64,000 bases of DNA from Bemisia tabaci (taxonomy: Eukaryota; Arthropoda; Insecta; Hemiptera; Aleyrodidae), in NCBI RefSeq assembly GCF_918797505.1, contig NC_092794.1, positions 71,647,345-71,711,344 on the forward strand. The letters are read 5' to 3'. This document shows positions 11,077 to 21,972 of the stretch, in pieces; positions within the stretch are counted from its first letter, which is position 1; every line of letters starts with the position of its first letter. A program made the position numbers and the translations under genes. A model generated the notes under the pieces. It had not been told where the DNA came from, searched no databases, and worked only from the letters and a program-made list of their open reading frames with translations.

Positions 11077-11638
11077 TTTGAAAAAAGGCCTTTTTTGCGG
11101 TTTTTTTTTATATAGCGGCTACGCATGAGAAAAAGTCCCAGATTTAGTTAATGTTTTGAATAGCTGACATAATTTGGAAGAAAATGGTGTATACATATGC
11201 TAGGTTTGCTTAAAAATTGAGGAAGATACAGCATCGTGAAAATCGCGTCCATTCACGTTTTCGCGGCGCACCCGTCAACGCGCGATCCGGCTCGCCGCGG
11301 TCAGCCAAGTTCCGAAGCGTTCCAAAGTTCCGAAATCCGAGGTTCCTCAATTTTTGAGCAAACTTAGCATATTCATATACCATTTTCTTCCAAATTATGT
11401 CAGCTATTCAAAACATTAACTAAATCCGGGTATTTTTCTCATGCGTAGCCGCTATATAAAAAAAAACCGCGAAAAAAGGCCATTTTAGGCCATTTTTTCA
11501 AAATGGCGGAAAATGCTCACCAGATACGCGGTAGAAAACTTCAGATTCGGATTCAGCGACCCCAAAAACATAAAGTAAGCAAAAAAAAATCGCTGTATAC
11601 CCAAAATTCCAGGTAGACTTACCAGGCGCCTGGACTAA
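10933..11638. mobile_element. Foldback element with ~290-bp arms
   Basis: Arms of about 285 bp (10933-11215 and 11345-11638) are inverted copies with scattered differences. Both contain the self-complementary word CCAGGCGCCTGG near the tip. The 130-bp loop is GC-rich (CGCGGCGCACC). No clear target duplication was found. Both arms carry the same ATG-initiated peptide start. Confidence 0.75.
11503..11616 (+). pseudogene. Truncated inverted copy of the 10732-11076 ORF
   Basis: MAENAHQIRG and about 14 further residues repeat the start of the - strand ORF, then diverge and stop. It is a by-product of the foldback structure. Confidence 0.4.
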
Positions 11639-12424
11639 TCAGAGTTTTTCAGAGCAAGACCTTGAGACAGAAAAAACTATATAACTTTATTATTCGCAGC
11701 CAGACGCAGATGGGACTTGAAAATTCAGAATCTACAGGAAATTTGCAATCATTATCACTTGTCAGGAAAATTGGTTATTTTTGGTTTTTCTTAAAAACGT
11801 CTTTAAAGTTTAAGTAAGAGGGAAGAATACTAAATTAGAGTACCATCGAAAAACGTGCTCAAAAGTAATGTTTAGAAGTTGAAAAAATAATTTTTACGAT
11901 TAAATCTTAATTAAAGAACTTACCAGGAGTGTTTGTAGCCATTTTTATCACCAACCGTACATTTGGTACCGTGTCAATCAGCCTTGATAACTGCTGTCAC
12001 AACACTTGCGCGTCATCGGCTACCGGTCACCGCGCGCGGAGCTTAAATCTCATCACCTCCCCTCACGCCAATTCGATGCAAATCGGTAAACAAACATTGA
12101 AAATAATACCGCTAATGTCCCCATTTTTCGTATATCTCATTACTTTTTTCATTTTATATGTTCGAAAATTTGACTTATTTCCATTGGACACTGCACTGTG
12201 CGCTGTGGGATTTTTAGAACCCCTAAGCGATTACGTCTCGGCGGAACGTGAATGAGTCACGTTGGTAGATATGCGAGTAAATTCATTATTGTGAAGCGTC
12301 TTTCGCCACCCTTGCATAACAAGAGCCGTCCCGGACCTAGAACAAGAGGAGCCCCGACGACAGGGCACCTTCGGCCAGAAATTAAAGATTATCGTGTTAG
12401 TTTATGAAAAACAAAGAGGAGATA

Positions 12425-12631
12425 TTATTTATGAAAGAGATCCGCGGATAAGAATTCGTGTTGAGTTTTATTTAGAAGCTCGGGGAGGCTTGCAGCGGCT
12501 AAATGAGCCGCCCGGATCCGAGGAACATAAATCCTTATCAATCCATTGAAGCGGAGTCTCGATTCTCGAACCCACCTACAGGCTCGCACGCCGCACACAG
12601 GACCAAACCGATTGGAGATTTCGGACAAAAT
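12425..12631 (-). CDS. Possible terminal exon of the - strand cysteine-rich gene
   Basis: An acceptor (AAAGTTCCCAG on the - strand) opens a 68-codon segment reading ILSEISNRFGPVCGVRAC at its start and ending in a stop at 12425. It enters in phase 0, as the exon at 12918-13012 requires. An alternative is an internal exon ending at 12576 with donor TGTAG|GTGGGT. The later residues (RAAHLAAASLPELLNKTQHE) are plausible but not diagnostic. This is the weakest member of the chain. Confidence 0.3.
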   Translation of the reverse strand: MLSEISNRFGPVCGVRACRWVRESRLRFNGLIRIYVPRIRAAHLAAASLPELLNKTQHEFLSADLFHK

Positions 12632-12917
12632 CTGGGAACTTTGAAACCTTATATTTTCGAAAATATAAAACAGAAAAGTTTAAAAGTGGCTCCGTTGATT
12701 TTTCCGCGAAATTTTCTTTCAGGAACACCCTTTAAAATTTAAAATGTGACGGACTAGAAATCAAAATTCGCAGGTTTTGTTGAGAATCCCATGTGCGGCC
12801 TCTGTGGGTGACTCGACCCACTGTGCGGGGCGGCGCGGCGGACGCACGCCGGAAAAGTACGAGCGAAATCCTCGAGCGAAATTGAAAAAGTATTTATTTA
12901 AGGATCATGAAACATAC

Positions 12918-13012
12918 CTGCCACATGGTCACGATGAGCCCCTCTCGGAGCAGCCTCCAACACACGCATTTTAGTGCAGCATCTTGTAACCCGGCCATGA
13001 AAAGATACTTAT
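12918..13012 (-). CDS. Exon of an unrecognised - strand gene
   Basis: Acceptor ATTGATAACAG and donor CAG|GTATGT bracket 95 bases (2 + 31 codons). In the frame set by the upstream exon it reads D-KYLFMAGLQDAALKCVCW and then RLLREGLIVTMWQ, ending in phase 0. The joining codon GAT is completed across a 78-bp intron. The text is clearly protein-like, with two cysteines and a helical, leucine-rich end. Family not recognised. Confidence 0.6.
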
Positions 13013-13090
13013 CTGTTATCAATAAAACATTGATTTACGCAATTCTCCAGACCCGACGACCAGGGTTGCAATGCCCGTACGAAAACCCAC

Positions 13091-13168
13091 CGATGAGCCG
13101 TTGAAAGAGGCCCGCTCCGTTGAAGCGCTTCTGCACCCACTCATTGTCAGTGTTGAAAATCTTGTACG
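13091..13168 (-). CDS. Exon of the same - strand gene
   Basis: A strong acceptor (TTTTTATTTTCAG) and a GTGGGT donor bracket 78 bases. The frame reads YKIFNTDNEWVQKRF and then NGAGLFQRLI. One competing frame stops early and the other is less protein-like. It enters needing two bases and leaves one base, which matches both neighbours. With the next exon it gives 57 continuous residues that look like a genuine conserved domain, but I cannot name it. Confidence 0.6.
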
Positions 13169-13181
13169 CTGAAAATAAAAA

Positions 13182-13331
13182 TTACGGGCTTTAAAGACAT
13201 ACCGTCCGTTCCGGGCTCGGAGGCCAAAAGTTCCGGGTGCTGGAACCGTAGCTTCGATTGCTCCGGGTTCTATACCCGGAACTTTTGGCCTTTGAGCCCC
13301 GAACGCGGACGGTATGTCTAGATAGCCCGTA
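13182..13331. mobile_element. Palindromic TTACGGGCT MITE, copy 1
   Basis: Ends TTACGGGCT...AGCCCGTAA enclose a nested palindrome: GACATACCGTCCG with CGGACGGTATGTC, and GGCCAAAAGTTCCGGG with CCGGAACTTTTGGCC. It sits in an intron of the - strand gene. A related copy is at 20082-20219, and fragments lie near 45395 and 48405. Confidence 0.8.
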
Positions 13332-13350
13332 AGTGCGGCTGTCCACGGCC

Positions 13351-13607
13351 TGTTTTTTTTCCAGTGTATGACAACATGAAATTAGATTGAACATACTTTA
13401 AAATCAAGTTGATTAACTTGGCAAACTTCATTTTAAAAAGTACGACAAGAAAACATACGCTCGACTCAATCGGATATATACTGGAACCATAAGGAAATCC
13501 GTTTAAATTAAAATGCTGGGCTCTTGATTCAAGGAAAAATCCAATTGAATCAGAGTATTTTTTCTTGTCGAATTTTTTAAGAATCTGGACTTTTTTTCCA
13601 GTGTATA
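13351..13607. repeat. Partial relative of the 18771-19014 MITE
   Basis: The right part (TTGATTCAAGGAAAAATCC through GGACTTTTTTTCCAGTGT) matches the right half of the element at 18771-19014. The left end carries a direct, not inverted, TTTTTTTTCCAGTGTATG, so the copy is rearranged. Confidence 0.5.
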
Positions 13608-13735
13608 TCTCTTTGTTGCCTCTCAACAGATTGCTTTTTGATCAATTTCGTGATCTTCAATAGTGTATGCTAAGTTTGTGTGCAATTTTGAAAATGGAAC
13701 ACTTTCCACAGACAGCTGATACTCATATCACTCAC

Positions 13736-13895
13736 CATGCATGGTGGTCTTTTCCCAATAAAGTGTGCGCTTGACAACGTCTTCGCAAATCCCGCCGGCT
13801 GAAGTACATCCCCATATCCTCCCACTTTTGCATGGAGCCATCCTCGTGCGCACCTTGCAGCTCCACACTGCGAGCAGTTGCCCTTTTTCTATGAT
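13736..13895 (-). CDS. Cysteine-containing exon of the - strand gene
   Basis: Acceptor CAATTTCTCCAG and donor CATG|GTGAGT bracket 160 bases. Two frames are open. The frame starting at the first base gives 53 codons with cysteines at residues 13, 22, 30 and 37 (CKSGRIWGCTSAGGIC). It enters in phase 0, matching the exon at 17119-17389, and leaves one base, matching the exon at 13091-13168. The rival frame reads MQKWEDMGMYFSRRDL and would not join the next exon. The splice sites are convincing; the frame choice rests on phase. Confidence 0.45.
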
Positions 13896-14269
13896 CTGGA
13901 GAAATTGTAAATTTACCCGCGAGTAGCGTTGAGATCGCTCGAGCCAAGATGTTCTCAGAGGTGTCAGACCTTCCAATAAAGTATTGAACAGGAGGTGGGA
14001 TGATAGGGATTTGAATCAAAGGGGAGGATCACCAACTTGAAACATGGCCATGGCCATGACCAAGTCCTATAGTTCTGCCTTACAGTTTAAAATTGTTGGG
14101 CTGACAATAATTAGGGAGGGATCATGAGAGAAAAAAATGGAAATACAATAACTAACGTCGAGAATCTTATTCGTCTCTTGGAAAGTTTTCGAGGAAGAAA
14201 AACTGAGTAAGCTCTAGATGTATGGTATATTCTCACTTAATAATTTCAAAATTTTGTGATGCTACTATT

Positions 14270-14425
14270 ATACGCTTACCCCCACCATTACCACTACTAC
14301 AACTACATCTGCCACTACCACCACTAATACTACAACTACTTCTGCCACTATTACCACCACCACCACTACCATCATTACCACTACCATCACTACCACCACC
14401 ACTACTTCCACTACGACTACTACTC

Positions 14426-14479
<54 letters not shown>

Positions 14480-14737
14480 CTAGCAGCACTATCACTAATA
14501 CTACTACGACTATTTCTGCCACTTCCACCACTAGTACTACTACAACTACTTCTGCCACTAACACCACCACCACTACTACAACTACTTCTGCCACTAACAC
14601 CACTACCATGACCACCACTACCAACACCACTTCCACTACTACTACTACTACCACCTCTACCACCACCACTACTACTACAGCTACTTCCACCACAACAACC
14701 ACCACCACCACCACCAACTACCATCATCACCGCCCCT
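14270..14737. repeat. Long (CTA/CCA)n trinucleotide microsatellite
   Basis: About 465 bp of CCA, CTA and ACT triplets with TTC/CTG interruptions. It creates long artefactual ORFs: poly-leucine on the + strand and poly-serine and poly-valine on the - strand. It probably lies within an intron of the - strand gene. Confidence 0.95.
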
Positions 14738-14924
14738 GCCGCCACCACCGCCAGACAGGCCCACCTTGACTTCTTAAGAGCTACGCACAGAGGTAAAATT
14801 TTGGAAGGATGAGGGATGAAATCAGGGGTAAGGGTGCGATTCAATGTGTGCGATCAGCTTGAAGCTATTATGGACTGATGTCGAAATCGAAACTACTGAT
14901 CAATTTATCGAAGAGTTCGGAGGA

Positions 14925-15290
14925 AGCATGGGGGGAGGGGGTGTGGGGGTGAGTGGGGGGGGGGGGAGGGCAGCCGGAGGAGTCGGCGCTGTTTGCCGTT
15001 TTCGTTTCACGACTCACTTGTCCGCGTTGTTCAACAATCTCAGTTCGAGCATCTCCCGTCGGCATCGGCGGCGACCGACCGATAAAACCACCTATGTCCG
15101 GCGGAAACTCCGCGCAGATAAGCGGTTTTGGCCGAGCACGACGGGGTCGGGGCACCGCCGTCCCCGTCGTTGAGTTATTGTCGCCGGCAGCACTTTCGCG
15201 TTCACAATTCGCGGATAATCGACGGATTCAATTCCTCGCTTTTCCCGCTTCCCGCCACTCACCAGGGGTGCCACGGAGTGCGCTTAAAAA
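14925..15290. promoter_or_regulatory. CpG-rich island, possible promoter
   Basis: A G run (14931-14967) is followed by CG-rich unique sequence. ATCTCAGTTCG near 15040 contains TCAGT, the arthropod initiator word. There is no TATA box at the usual distance and no clear downstream element. ORFs here overlap in several frames and are unconvincing. Confidence 0.2.
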
Positions 15291-15747
15291 AAGAGGAGAA
15301 CAAAAAGTCCTCAGATGATTGGCCAGCCATAATACCAAGAATGGACAACTGCACAGGATTAGAATTTATAATATCTCTTGGGGCTTATCCCCCTGTCAAA
15401 AGTGTTTGAATTAGAACACGTTGGATTCATTGAAAATTTTGAAATTAAGTGTAAGGATCCGATACGTAAGCTAGCTAAGAAAGAGAAGAGGTGCGGGTGT
15501 GAGCATGAACATGCTTCACGGAGTCTTATTACGTGGGGGGATGGAGGTCAAGTCCAGTCTCATGTAGGTAACTGCCCAACTTTAAAAATAATAAAAAAAA
15601 AATTAAAAAGAAAAAAATAATATAAACATTTTTCCAATAAACAACTAGACAACGCACATGTTCATCCGGAAGTCTTCCTTACACGATCAATAAATTGTTT
15701 TGTTTTTGATTATGAAAATGGTCAGGACTTCAACCTAAGCAACAAGA

Positions 15748-15950
15748 CTATTTGACTATTTGTCTAGGCATTCGTCAAAATGCCTGATTTGATTACTTGT
15801 CTAGGCATTTGACAAAATACCTGATTTGAATATTTGTCTAGGCATTTGAAAAAATACCTGATTTGAATACTTGTCTAGGCATTTGACAAAATGCGTAACT
15901 TGACTGTTTGTCTAGGCATTTGACAATGCCTGATTTGACTTTTTAACTGC
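15748..15950. repeat. Tandem repeat, ~44-bp unit, five units
   Basis: Units contain TGTCTAGGCATTTGACAAAA followed by TGCCTGATTTGA. Each unit holds a small self-complementary pair (AGGCATTT/AAATGCCT), so the array could fold into a row of hairpins. Confidence 0.85.
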
Positions 15951-16589
15951 GGCATTTACATAAAATGTTCCCAGAATGGACGGAACGTTATTTCTCCTTC
16001 AACATGGCAATAACTGATTGCACCGTCCTGAAGCTACTCCCCATTCCTCCTCCTTAGCTTATGCTTCATGCGCAATATTAGCTACAGGCGGGGCCACCAC
16101 GTGGGGCATCGAAACCGTGAGTTTCCTCGTGGAGTATGACGGCTGAAATTTTTGACGCATGACGGCAACTTTCCTGGCGAGCCTAGTATGCCTTCTTTAC
16201 CGTTTGTTTGTTTTCTCCCTTCGTTCTGGGGCGATCCATTCAACCCCGGGCGAACTCTTCACCCACCCACTCACTTCCACAACGTGCGGAGACCGCGAAT
16301 CCGCCCCCTCCAGCGGGCAACGTTTTTAGGACGCATCGTTGCTAAATGATTTTAAAAAACACAGCTAGGACAGCACCATAGCTCCATACAGTGTTCGAAA
16401 CTCACAGGCGCCAACGCACTAAATTCGCCTAAAAATTCGGCCATGGCGCCTAAAAAATTATGGCTCTGCGCCAACGTGTCCCCTAAAAATCTGAATTTTC
16501 GTATTAGGAGGAACATTGCCAAAGTTTCAAACTTCTATCTCAATTTGAAAAAAAGTTACAGGGGTGGTCAGTGACTTTTGGATAACCCT

Positions 16590-16780
16590 GTAGATTAAGG
16601 GGGTAAGTGATGGACTAACTATAGGTTTTGTCGTGGGTTGCCGTTATTCAGTCTTTTACCTACCTCCTATATCCCTTGCAACCACCCGCTTCCACGAATA
16701 GACCCCTCAACATCTTTCTTGTCTTCTTTGTCTATGGCTTTGTCCATCAATTTCAATGTCAACAAACAGCCCGCTGGCAG
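16590..16780. mobile_element. Partial copy of the 9370-9985 element
   Basis: GGTAAGTGATGGACTAACTA and the end CTTGTCTTCTTTGTCTATGG match the interior and right end of the 9370-9985 element. The left end is missing. Confidence 0.6.
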
Positions 16781-17118
16781 AGAATGCCGTGGTAGTTCGG
16801 ACACTTCAGGACTATTTCAGGACATTTTTCACCATGAGAATTAGAGAACTTACAGGAAAGATTTGGAAATAACTTCTCTGGCAAAGAGCAGGATACAATA
16901 AGTTAAGTATAGTTTATAAACGTGGAACCAACGCATGCACGCCCTACAATTTGAGCACGTCACGTGGGTCTACTGTTTAGTTCGTCATTAGGTAATTTGC
17001 TCGGAAACAAGAGCCAAATTCGATTTTGGAAATCTTTTAGAGGCGAGGAAAACTTGAGGTAGGCTGGAAGGAGTAACAAATTCTCCCTCCTAAACTCTCC
17101 CCTTAAACCAAAACTCAC

Positions 17119-17389
17119 TTGCGTTGTGAGGGTCATTAATTTCGTCCTGCAGGTTAGAGTAGGGTCGCTTGTTCTTGAGCCCTTGCAGAATCTACCGGGT
17201 GTCGATTCGTAGTTTATAAATTGAGCAAGCAAAAAGCAATCGTTCCCAAGGTTAACAAATGTACACTTGCCATTAATTTGAAAAATTGGCAACATCATAC
17301 GATGTAACCTCAGCGGAGCTAATGGTACAACGGTGCAAGAATCATCCAACGAAACATTGATGCAGCAGTGCCAGTTTTTGTCATAAATC
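17119..17389 (-). CDS. Cysteine-rich exon of the - strand gene
   Basis: Acceptor GTTTTTCTCTTCGTGCGATAG and donor CAA|GTGAGT bracket 271 bases: one base completing a codon and then 90 codons. Seven cysteines fall at residues 8, 9, 18, 42, 51, 68 and 80 (NWHCCINV, GKCTFVNLGNDC, GRFCKG, LTCRT). Two asparagines lie in N-glycosylation sequons (NVS at 11, and none other certain). This looks like a secreted or extracellular disulphide-rich segment. It leaves phase 0, fitting the next exon. I do not recognise the domain. Confidence 0.55.
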
Positions 17390-17789
17390 CTATCGCACGA
17401 AGAGAAAAACTGCACCATGTTAAATCAGTTCAGGGGGTTGTTCAAATCTTACAGAAAATGTACATCTTTACAAAACTGGTCACTCGCAATCAGTGTAAAT
17501 CGGAGTTTTTCTACCACACTTTTTAATTAAATAAATTGAGTTCCAGGATGCTCGTAAATGTAGTGTATCCCGATGACTTAATTTATGAATGAACCTCGAG
17601 CCTCCTATTATGTAGGCTACACCGACTGTTGATTCATCGGTAAATGTGTCGTCTGCGAAGTTTGCGATTGGTCGAAAGCAAATCGTCTATTTTGCTGAAA
17701 TTGAAGAAACGTAACTATTAGATTTCCACGCATTACAAGTTTTCACCCAGTTCAACAAATCGAAATAATTTTAAAATGAATAGCTGATG

Positions 17790-17816
17790 TTCCTTGGGGG
17801 GAGGGGGGGGGGGGGC
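17790..17816. repeat. Poly-G tract
   Basis: An interrupted G run in otherwise unremarkable AT-rich sequence. Confidence 0.9.
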
Positions 17817-18770
17817 AGAAAAACCGGATGTGTATTTCTCTCTCATTTTCTGCAACATTGCTGTTTTTTCCTGCTCCAATATCTAAACGATTTCCTGTTA
17901 ATAATCAGCCATGTCAAGACAAGATGTATTCATACGAGTAAAAAAGCAAGTGTGCAAAAATTGCAGTTTGTGTTAAGTAAAAAATTAAGAAGCACAAGCC
18001 TTCCTCAGCCCAAGCAGAAAGCAGTTTTACGCAGAATTTCGTCGGTAAAAAGTTACAATAATTGAATAACGTGAAGTTGCCCAGTTTTTTCTTAGCATTG
18101 CGATGATATTAGCTTCGTATGTTAGTAAAGTACAGTGGTATAGTATGCTCCTGATGTTAGAGCTAAGTACAGTCACCTTAATCTATACATTTCCAGCCCA
18201 TACCTCTGTCGGACACAAAGTTATTATTGATAGCATGCCAACATTTGGATAAAGAGCCTCTTCTAATCATAAAATTAGTGGCATAGCCAGACATTTTGCA
18301 AAGAAGGGAGGGTCTAATGTTAAAAAGTTGTAAAAATCACGAAAAAATATGTTTTTTGAGGAAAATCGACCTGACTGGTCCAGATGCCGTAGCTAGTCCC
18401 CTCTGGTTACGCCATTGCATTAATCGCATTGTTTTAGATTAGATGTTTCTCCTTCAGCGGACTAGCAATCATCATATTTCCATCATTGTTTCAGCTCCTC
18501 AATTGCATGTACTTATGCTTCACGCAAACCAAACGTAAATAGTTCCTTTTATCATAAATACGTCCAACTGAGAATTTGTTTCATCGTTTCTTCCCTCACA
18601 TGGACGTGCAGTTGGGCTCACTTTTTAATTTTTGAGAATGAACGTATTTTTACCGAAAGGAATTATGTCTTACGCTAAAGCTATGCACATAGTTCCTTTT
18701 AGCTTAAATTCGTCCAAACGAGAAGCGGGCGGGGGATTTTCAGAATTTTCCGAGCACCAAATTGTGAGCG

Positions 18771-19014
18771 CACACTGGAAAAAAAAAAAAAACACATTGT
18801 ATCTAGAGTCCAGACTCTTGAAAACATTGACAAGAAAAAATACTCTTGATTCAATCGGATTTTTGCTTGAATCAAAACGAAATCCGCTTAAATAAAGAGG
18901 CTTGGCTCTTGATTTAAGCTAGATTCTGCTTGAATCAAGAGTACTTTTTCTTGTCGATGTTTTTAAGAGTCTGGACTCTAGATTCAATGTGTGTGTGTTT
19001 TTTTTTTCCAGTGC
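18771..19014. mobile_element. Palindromic CACTGGAAAA MITE
   Basis: Inverted ends CACACTGGAAAAAAAAAA...TTTTTTTTTTCCAGTG. The arms share AGAGTCCAGACTCTTGA and the word TTGACAAGAAAAA. 244 bp, non-coding. A rearranged relative lies at 13351-13607. Confidence 0.8.
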
Positions 19015-19166
19015 ATCTGAGCGGACGTAGGACCATGCACCGAGTATTGGCAACGCCGGTTCGGTGGACACTAATAAATTAAGTGTGCGGGAACTTTTTT
19101 CCCATCGTTATTGATTAAGACCTTCCCGTGTAGCTGGGCAAGCAAGCGGGCACCGCGGGTACTTAC

Positions 19167-19191
19167 CAGGGTTGGCGCCGTATCTCAATAT
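19167..19191 (-). CDS. Candidate 25-bp micro-exon of the - strand gene
   Basis: On the - strand, acceptor TTTCCCTGGTTGCAG and the excellent donor CTG|GTAAGTACC enclose 25 bases. In the phase that joins the exon at 17119-17389 it reads IEIRRQP plus a split tryptophan codon. In another phase it would read ILRYGANP, an ankyrin-like snippet, but that phase does not join downstream. Splice signals are strong; the exon is very short, so confidence is low. Confidence 0.3.
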
Positions 19192-19571
19192 CTGCAACCA
19201 GGGAAACTGATCTTTTTATCGAAGGATCTTGCGTTTTCATCCGCTACACGACTCGGAGGTTTTTCGCTCAGGGTCTCCGCTTTTGCGCGGATTCTCGGAT
19301 TTTCTTATTTATTTTCATCATAGCTATTTTCGCCATTTTTTTTTTCACTCTAACTTCAATGCGGGCGTCTTGTCTAGTTGTGACCAACAAATCAGCCGTC
19401 TCGAATAATCGTCGGAGCCTGCCTTTTTCAGCTCGATCTGTTATTCCGAACATTTTTAATTAGGTAACCATTGTTTTCCTCGCATCTTCTCGCCTTATCT
19501 AATGATAATGTTTAATTACCTCATTAATAACGGGGCACTCCATCAGATAAGAGAATCATCCGTATTTCCAG

Positions 19572-19696
19572 AGGACCAGCCAAACTTGTTTCAAAAGAGC
19601 TCTGTTTGCATTTTCCGCTCTTGGTATGTAAAAATTTTAGAGGCCACAAACGGCCAAATGATCTTTTCCTTTATGTGTAAACGCGTAGAAGGGTGG
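19572..19696 (+). CDS. Candidate + strand exon
   Basis: Acceptor CCGTATTTCCAG and donor GGTGG|GTGAGTG bracket 125 bases open in one frame (DQPNLFQKSSVCIFRSW, then a helical segment ending CKRVEGW). No partner exon was found. The - strand is also open here. Weak. Confidence 0.25.
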
Positions 19697-19793
19697 GTGA
19701 GTGTCTCTGATACCATCACAGGGGTTAAGATGTTGACACTGAGAAAAACAACTCCAGCCGTGGAAGCCGCACTCATGGGTTACATATACATAT

Positions 19794-20081
19794 CAGGGTG
19801 TCTACTTAAACCGGCTGACCAAAAATCAGTACTTTTACAGTACTTTTTCAGTACATTCCTAAGAAATTCAATTCTTTCTCAGTACCTCCAATTATTGACG
19901 AAATTCAACAAATTTCAAAAATTTGAATTTCGCTCAAATTGAGACAAAAGTGACAAAACAAGTAGAAAAATTCCGGACCTTCTTGCGGAATTTCCGCACT
20001 TTTTCAGTACTTCCGAACCGCCCTTAAAAAATCAGTACTATTTCCGGACTTTCCGGAAATTGCGGACTTGTAGACACCCTG
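19794..20081. mobile_element. CAGGGTGTCTAC element, copy 2
   Basis: 288 bp, in the opposite orientation to copy 1. Same inverted ends and AGTACTTTTTCAGTAC-type interior. The imperfect flank is CATAT/CATAC. Confidence 0.8.
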
Positions 20082-20219
20082 CATACCGTGCGCTCAGGGC
20101 TCAGAAGCCGAAACTTCCGGGCGTAGCACCCGGAGTAACCGAAACTACGGCTCCAACATCCAGAAGTTTCGGCCTCTGAGTCCGGAACAGACGGTGTGAC
20201 TGGTCATATAGCCCGTAAC
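20082..20219. mobile_element. Palindromic TTACGGGCT MITE, copy 2 (left end lost)
   Basis: Directly abuts the previous element. It contains CCGAAACTTCCGGG...AGAAGTTTCGGCC and ends AGCCCGTAA. The outer part of its left terminal repeat is missing. Confidence 0.65.
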
Positions 20220-21827
20220 TATTCTTTCAGTGAACCCGGCAAATCTGCAAAAAAATTGCCGGGAAAGTATCGAATAAAGACGAACTATGTGGGAAGAAGC
20301 GAATTGAATAATGGACGAACAGATGAGTTAATGAATCACTGGTGCATTCAATTAGTTGGGGGACAATCCGTCAATTATTCGGTCCATCAAAAGCCGATCA
20401 CTCAATGCGTCACGCCTCTGACAAAAGAGCGTTTGTCCATTTACACTGGAGCCCAAAAATCGTTGAGTTATACAGTGGACAGGGTTCACGTGTAAATTGA
20501 GCTACGTTATTTTTTCTGTAGGGCGGCGAATGGTTGGTCATCGCGAACCGTCCCGTTTTTACGTTACCCAATTTTACGTTGGCTCCGCTGGGGCCCCGAC
20601 TCTGAATGGACGCAAAAAACATTAATGAAGAGATTTTTATCATCGTGGAGCTCTGAAATACTCAAACAAAGAATGAATTGAAACTGCGCAAAATGCTGAA
20701 TGCGTATAGTAACGTTAAAAATGATAAATCCATTTGACTTTATATCCGACTTTTAATCCTAATCCAATATTCTTTGCACTCTGCGGTTGGGAATATGCAC
20801 CTTTTTTTATCTTTTTTTTTCAATCGATCCTCAGCTATAATCCATTGATATTTTACAGGAAAAAATTCAAATTAATGCTTTAATACATGATACATAATTG
20901 AATTGCGTTTTGCAACAAGGAACCAATATCTTTGACTCTTCCATAAAAGCACCTTTTTGCATAGGGACAACAACGGCATACATGCTGTTTTTAAAATGAG
21001 TTAGAAATAGTATGGTTTTTTCTCACAAAATGTGGTCCAATTATACGTTTTTCTTTGTTTTTTGGTCATGGGGTAAAAAATGTCGTTCGACTCATTCGCG
21101 CTTGATTAAACCATAGAGACCATGAGTTTAACCAATTCAGCGGACTCCTTTTCCACCACAGCCTTCAATATTTTCTCGTACAGGTTGTATCAAACTCTGC
21201 TCTTGTGACGAATTTGCACGACTTCAGCCTCATTGTCATGTGTGTGACTCAACGAAAAAATCAGTTACACATCTACATTGCGATCATTGCATACATCTTA
21301 GATGGTTATAATAAGGTAAATTTGCTACATCATTAAAATCTGAGCATGACTTTAAGTATCTTTTACTTTAAATTAAAATATATGTCACCTTTCCTTCCTC
21401 CACCATCCGGTTCTAGTTCATCACTCTCTGAAATTGAATGAAGAACTGGTACCTAGGTATTTTAATGAGCTTGGAGTCACTTTTGTACGTCGACTGTTTT
21501 TTTTTCTGCATCCTACATGAACTTGTTGAGAGACAATCATTCGTCAATTTTTGATGCGACAGTAAATAATTCAACAGTGCATTATGAAAATTGCAAAAAT
21601 ATCAAGACAAATGTATGAGTTAGGCTGATGAATAATTAGCGGAGTTTGTAAATTCTGAGTGATAAATACATCATATAATGGAATTCTCTGACAATTATTG
21701 CATTCACATAAATATCCATAATGAGAAAGGTGCGAGTATTCTATTTAAAATAACTATATCCCAGCAATTTTTATTTTAATTTGAGGAATGCCGTAAATAA
21801 AACTATAAATCGAATGCTGCCAAAATG
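20220..21827. other. Gene-free stretch
   Basis: 20260-20500 is unique, moderately GC-rich sequence that could be regulatory. The remainder is AT-rich. A degraded relative of the hairpin MITE (TGAATTGCGTTTTGCAAC) lies near 20900. No splice-bounded ORF was found. Confidence 0.35.
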
Positions 21828-21972
21828 AATTGGACTGCATTTTGCAATAAGGAACTATAAGTTGTGGCTCAGTTTAAAACCATCGTATGCACCACTAGTT
21901 TCTCTATCCACATAAGTGCTTTTAAACATGGGTCGGAAGTTAAAGTTCCGAATTGCAAAATGAAGTCCAGTT
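21828..21972. mobile_element. Hairpin MITE TTGGACTGCATTTTGCAA, copy 1
   Basis: Inverted ends TTGGACTGCATTTTGCAA with TTGCAAAATGAAGTCCA. This is the most diverged of three copies (the others are at 33370 and 55084). Confidence 0.7.

Noticed and set aside
13736..13895. Alternative frame reading MQKWEDMGMYFSRRDL
   Set aside because: Open and plausible, but it leaves two bases whereas the next exon needs one. It would require an unseen exon within repeat-filled DNA.
14222..14844. ORFs of 129, 149 and 203 codons over the CTA/CCA tract
   Set aside because: They are translations of a trinucleotide microsatellite in different frames and have no unique protein segment.
15748..15950. CRISPR-like array
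   Set aside because: The whole 44-bp unit repeats without unique spacers, and the context is eukaryotic.
19167..19191. Ankyrin-repeat reading ILRYGANP
   Set aside because: The phrase is suggestive, but that phase does not join the next exon, and 25 bases are too few to claim a domain.
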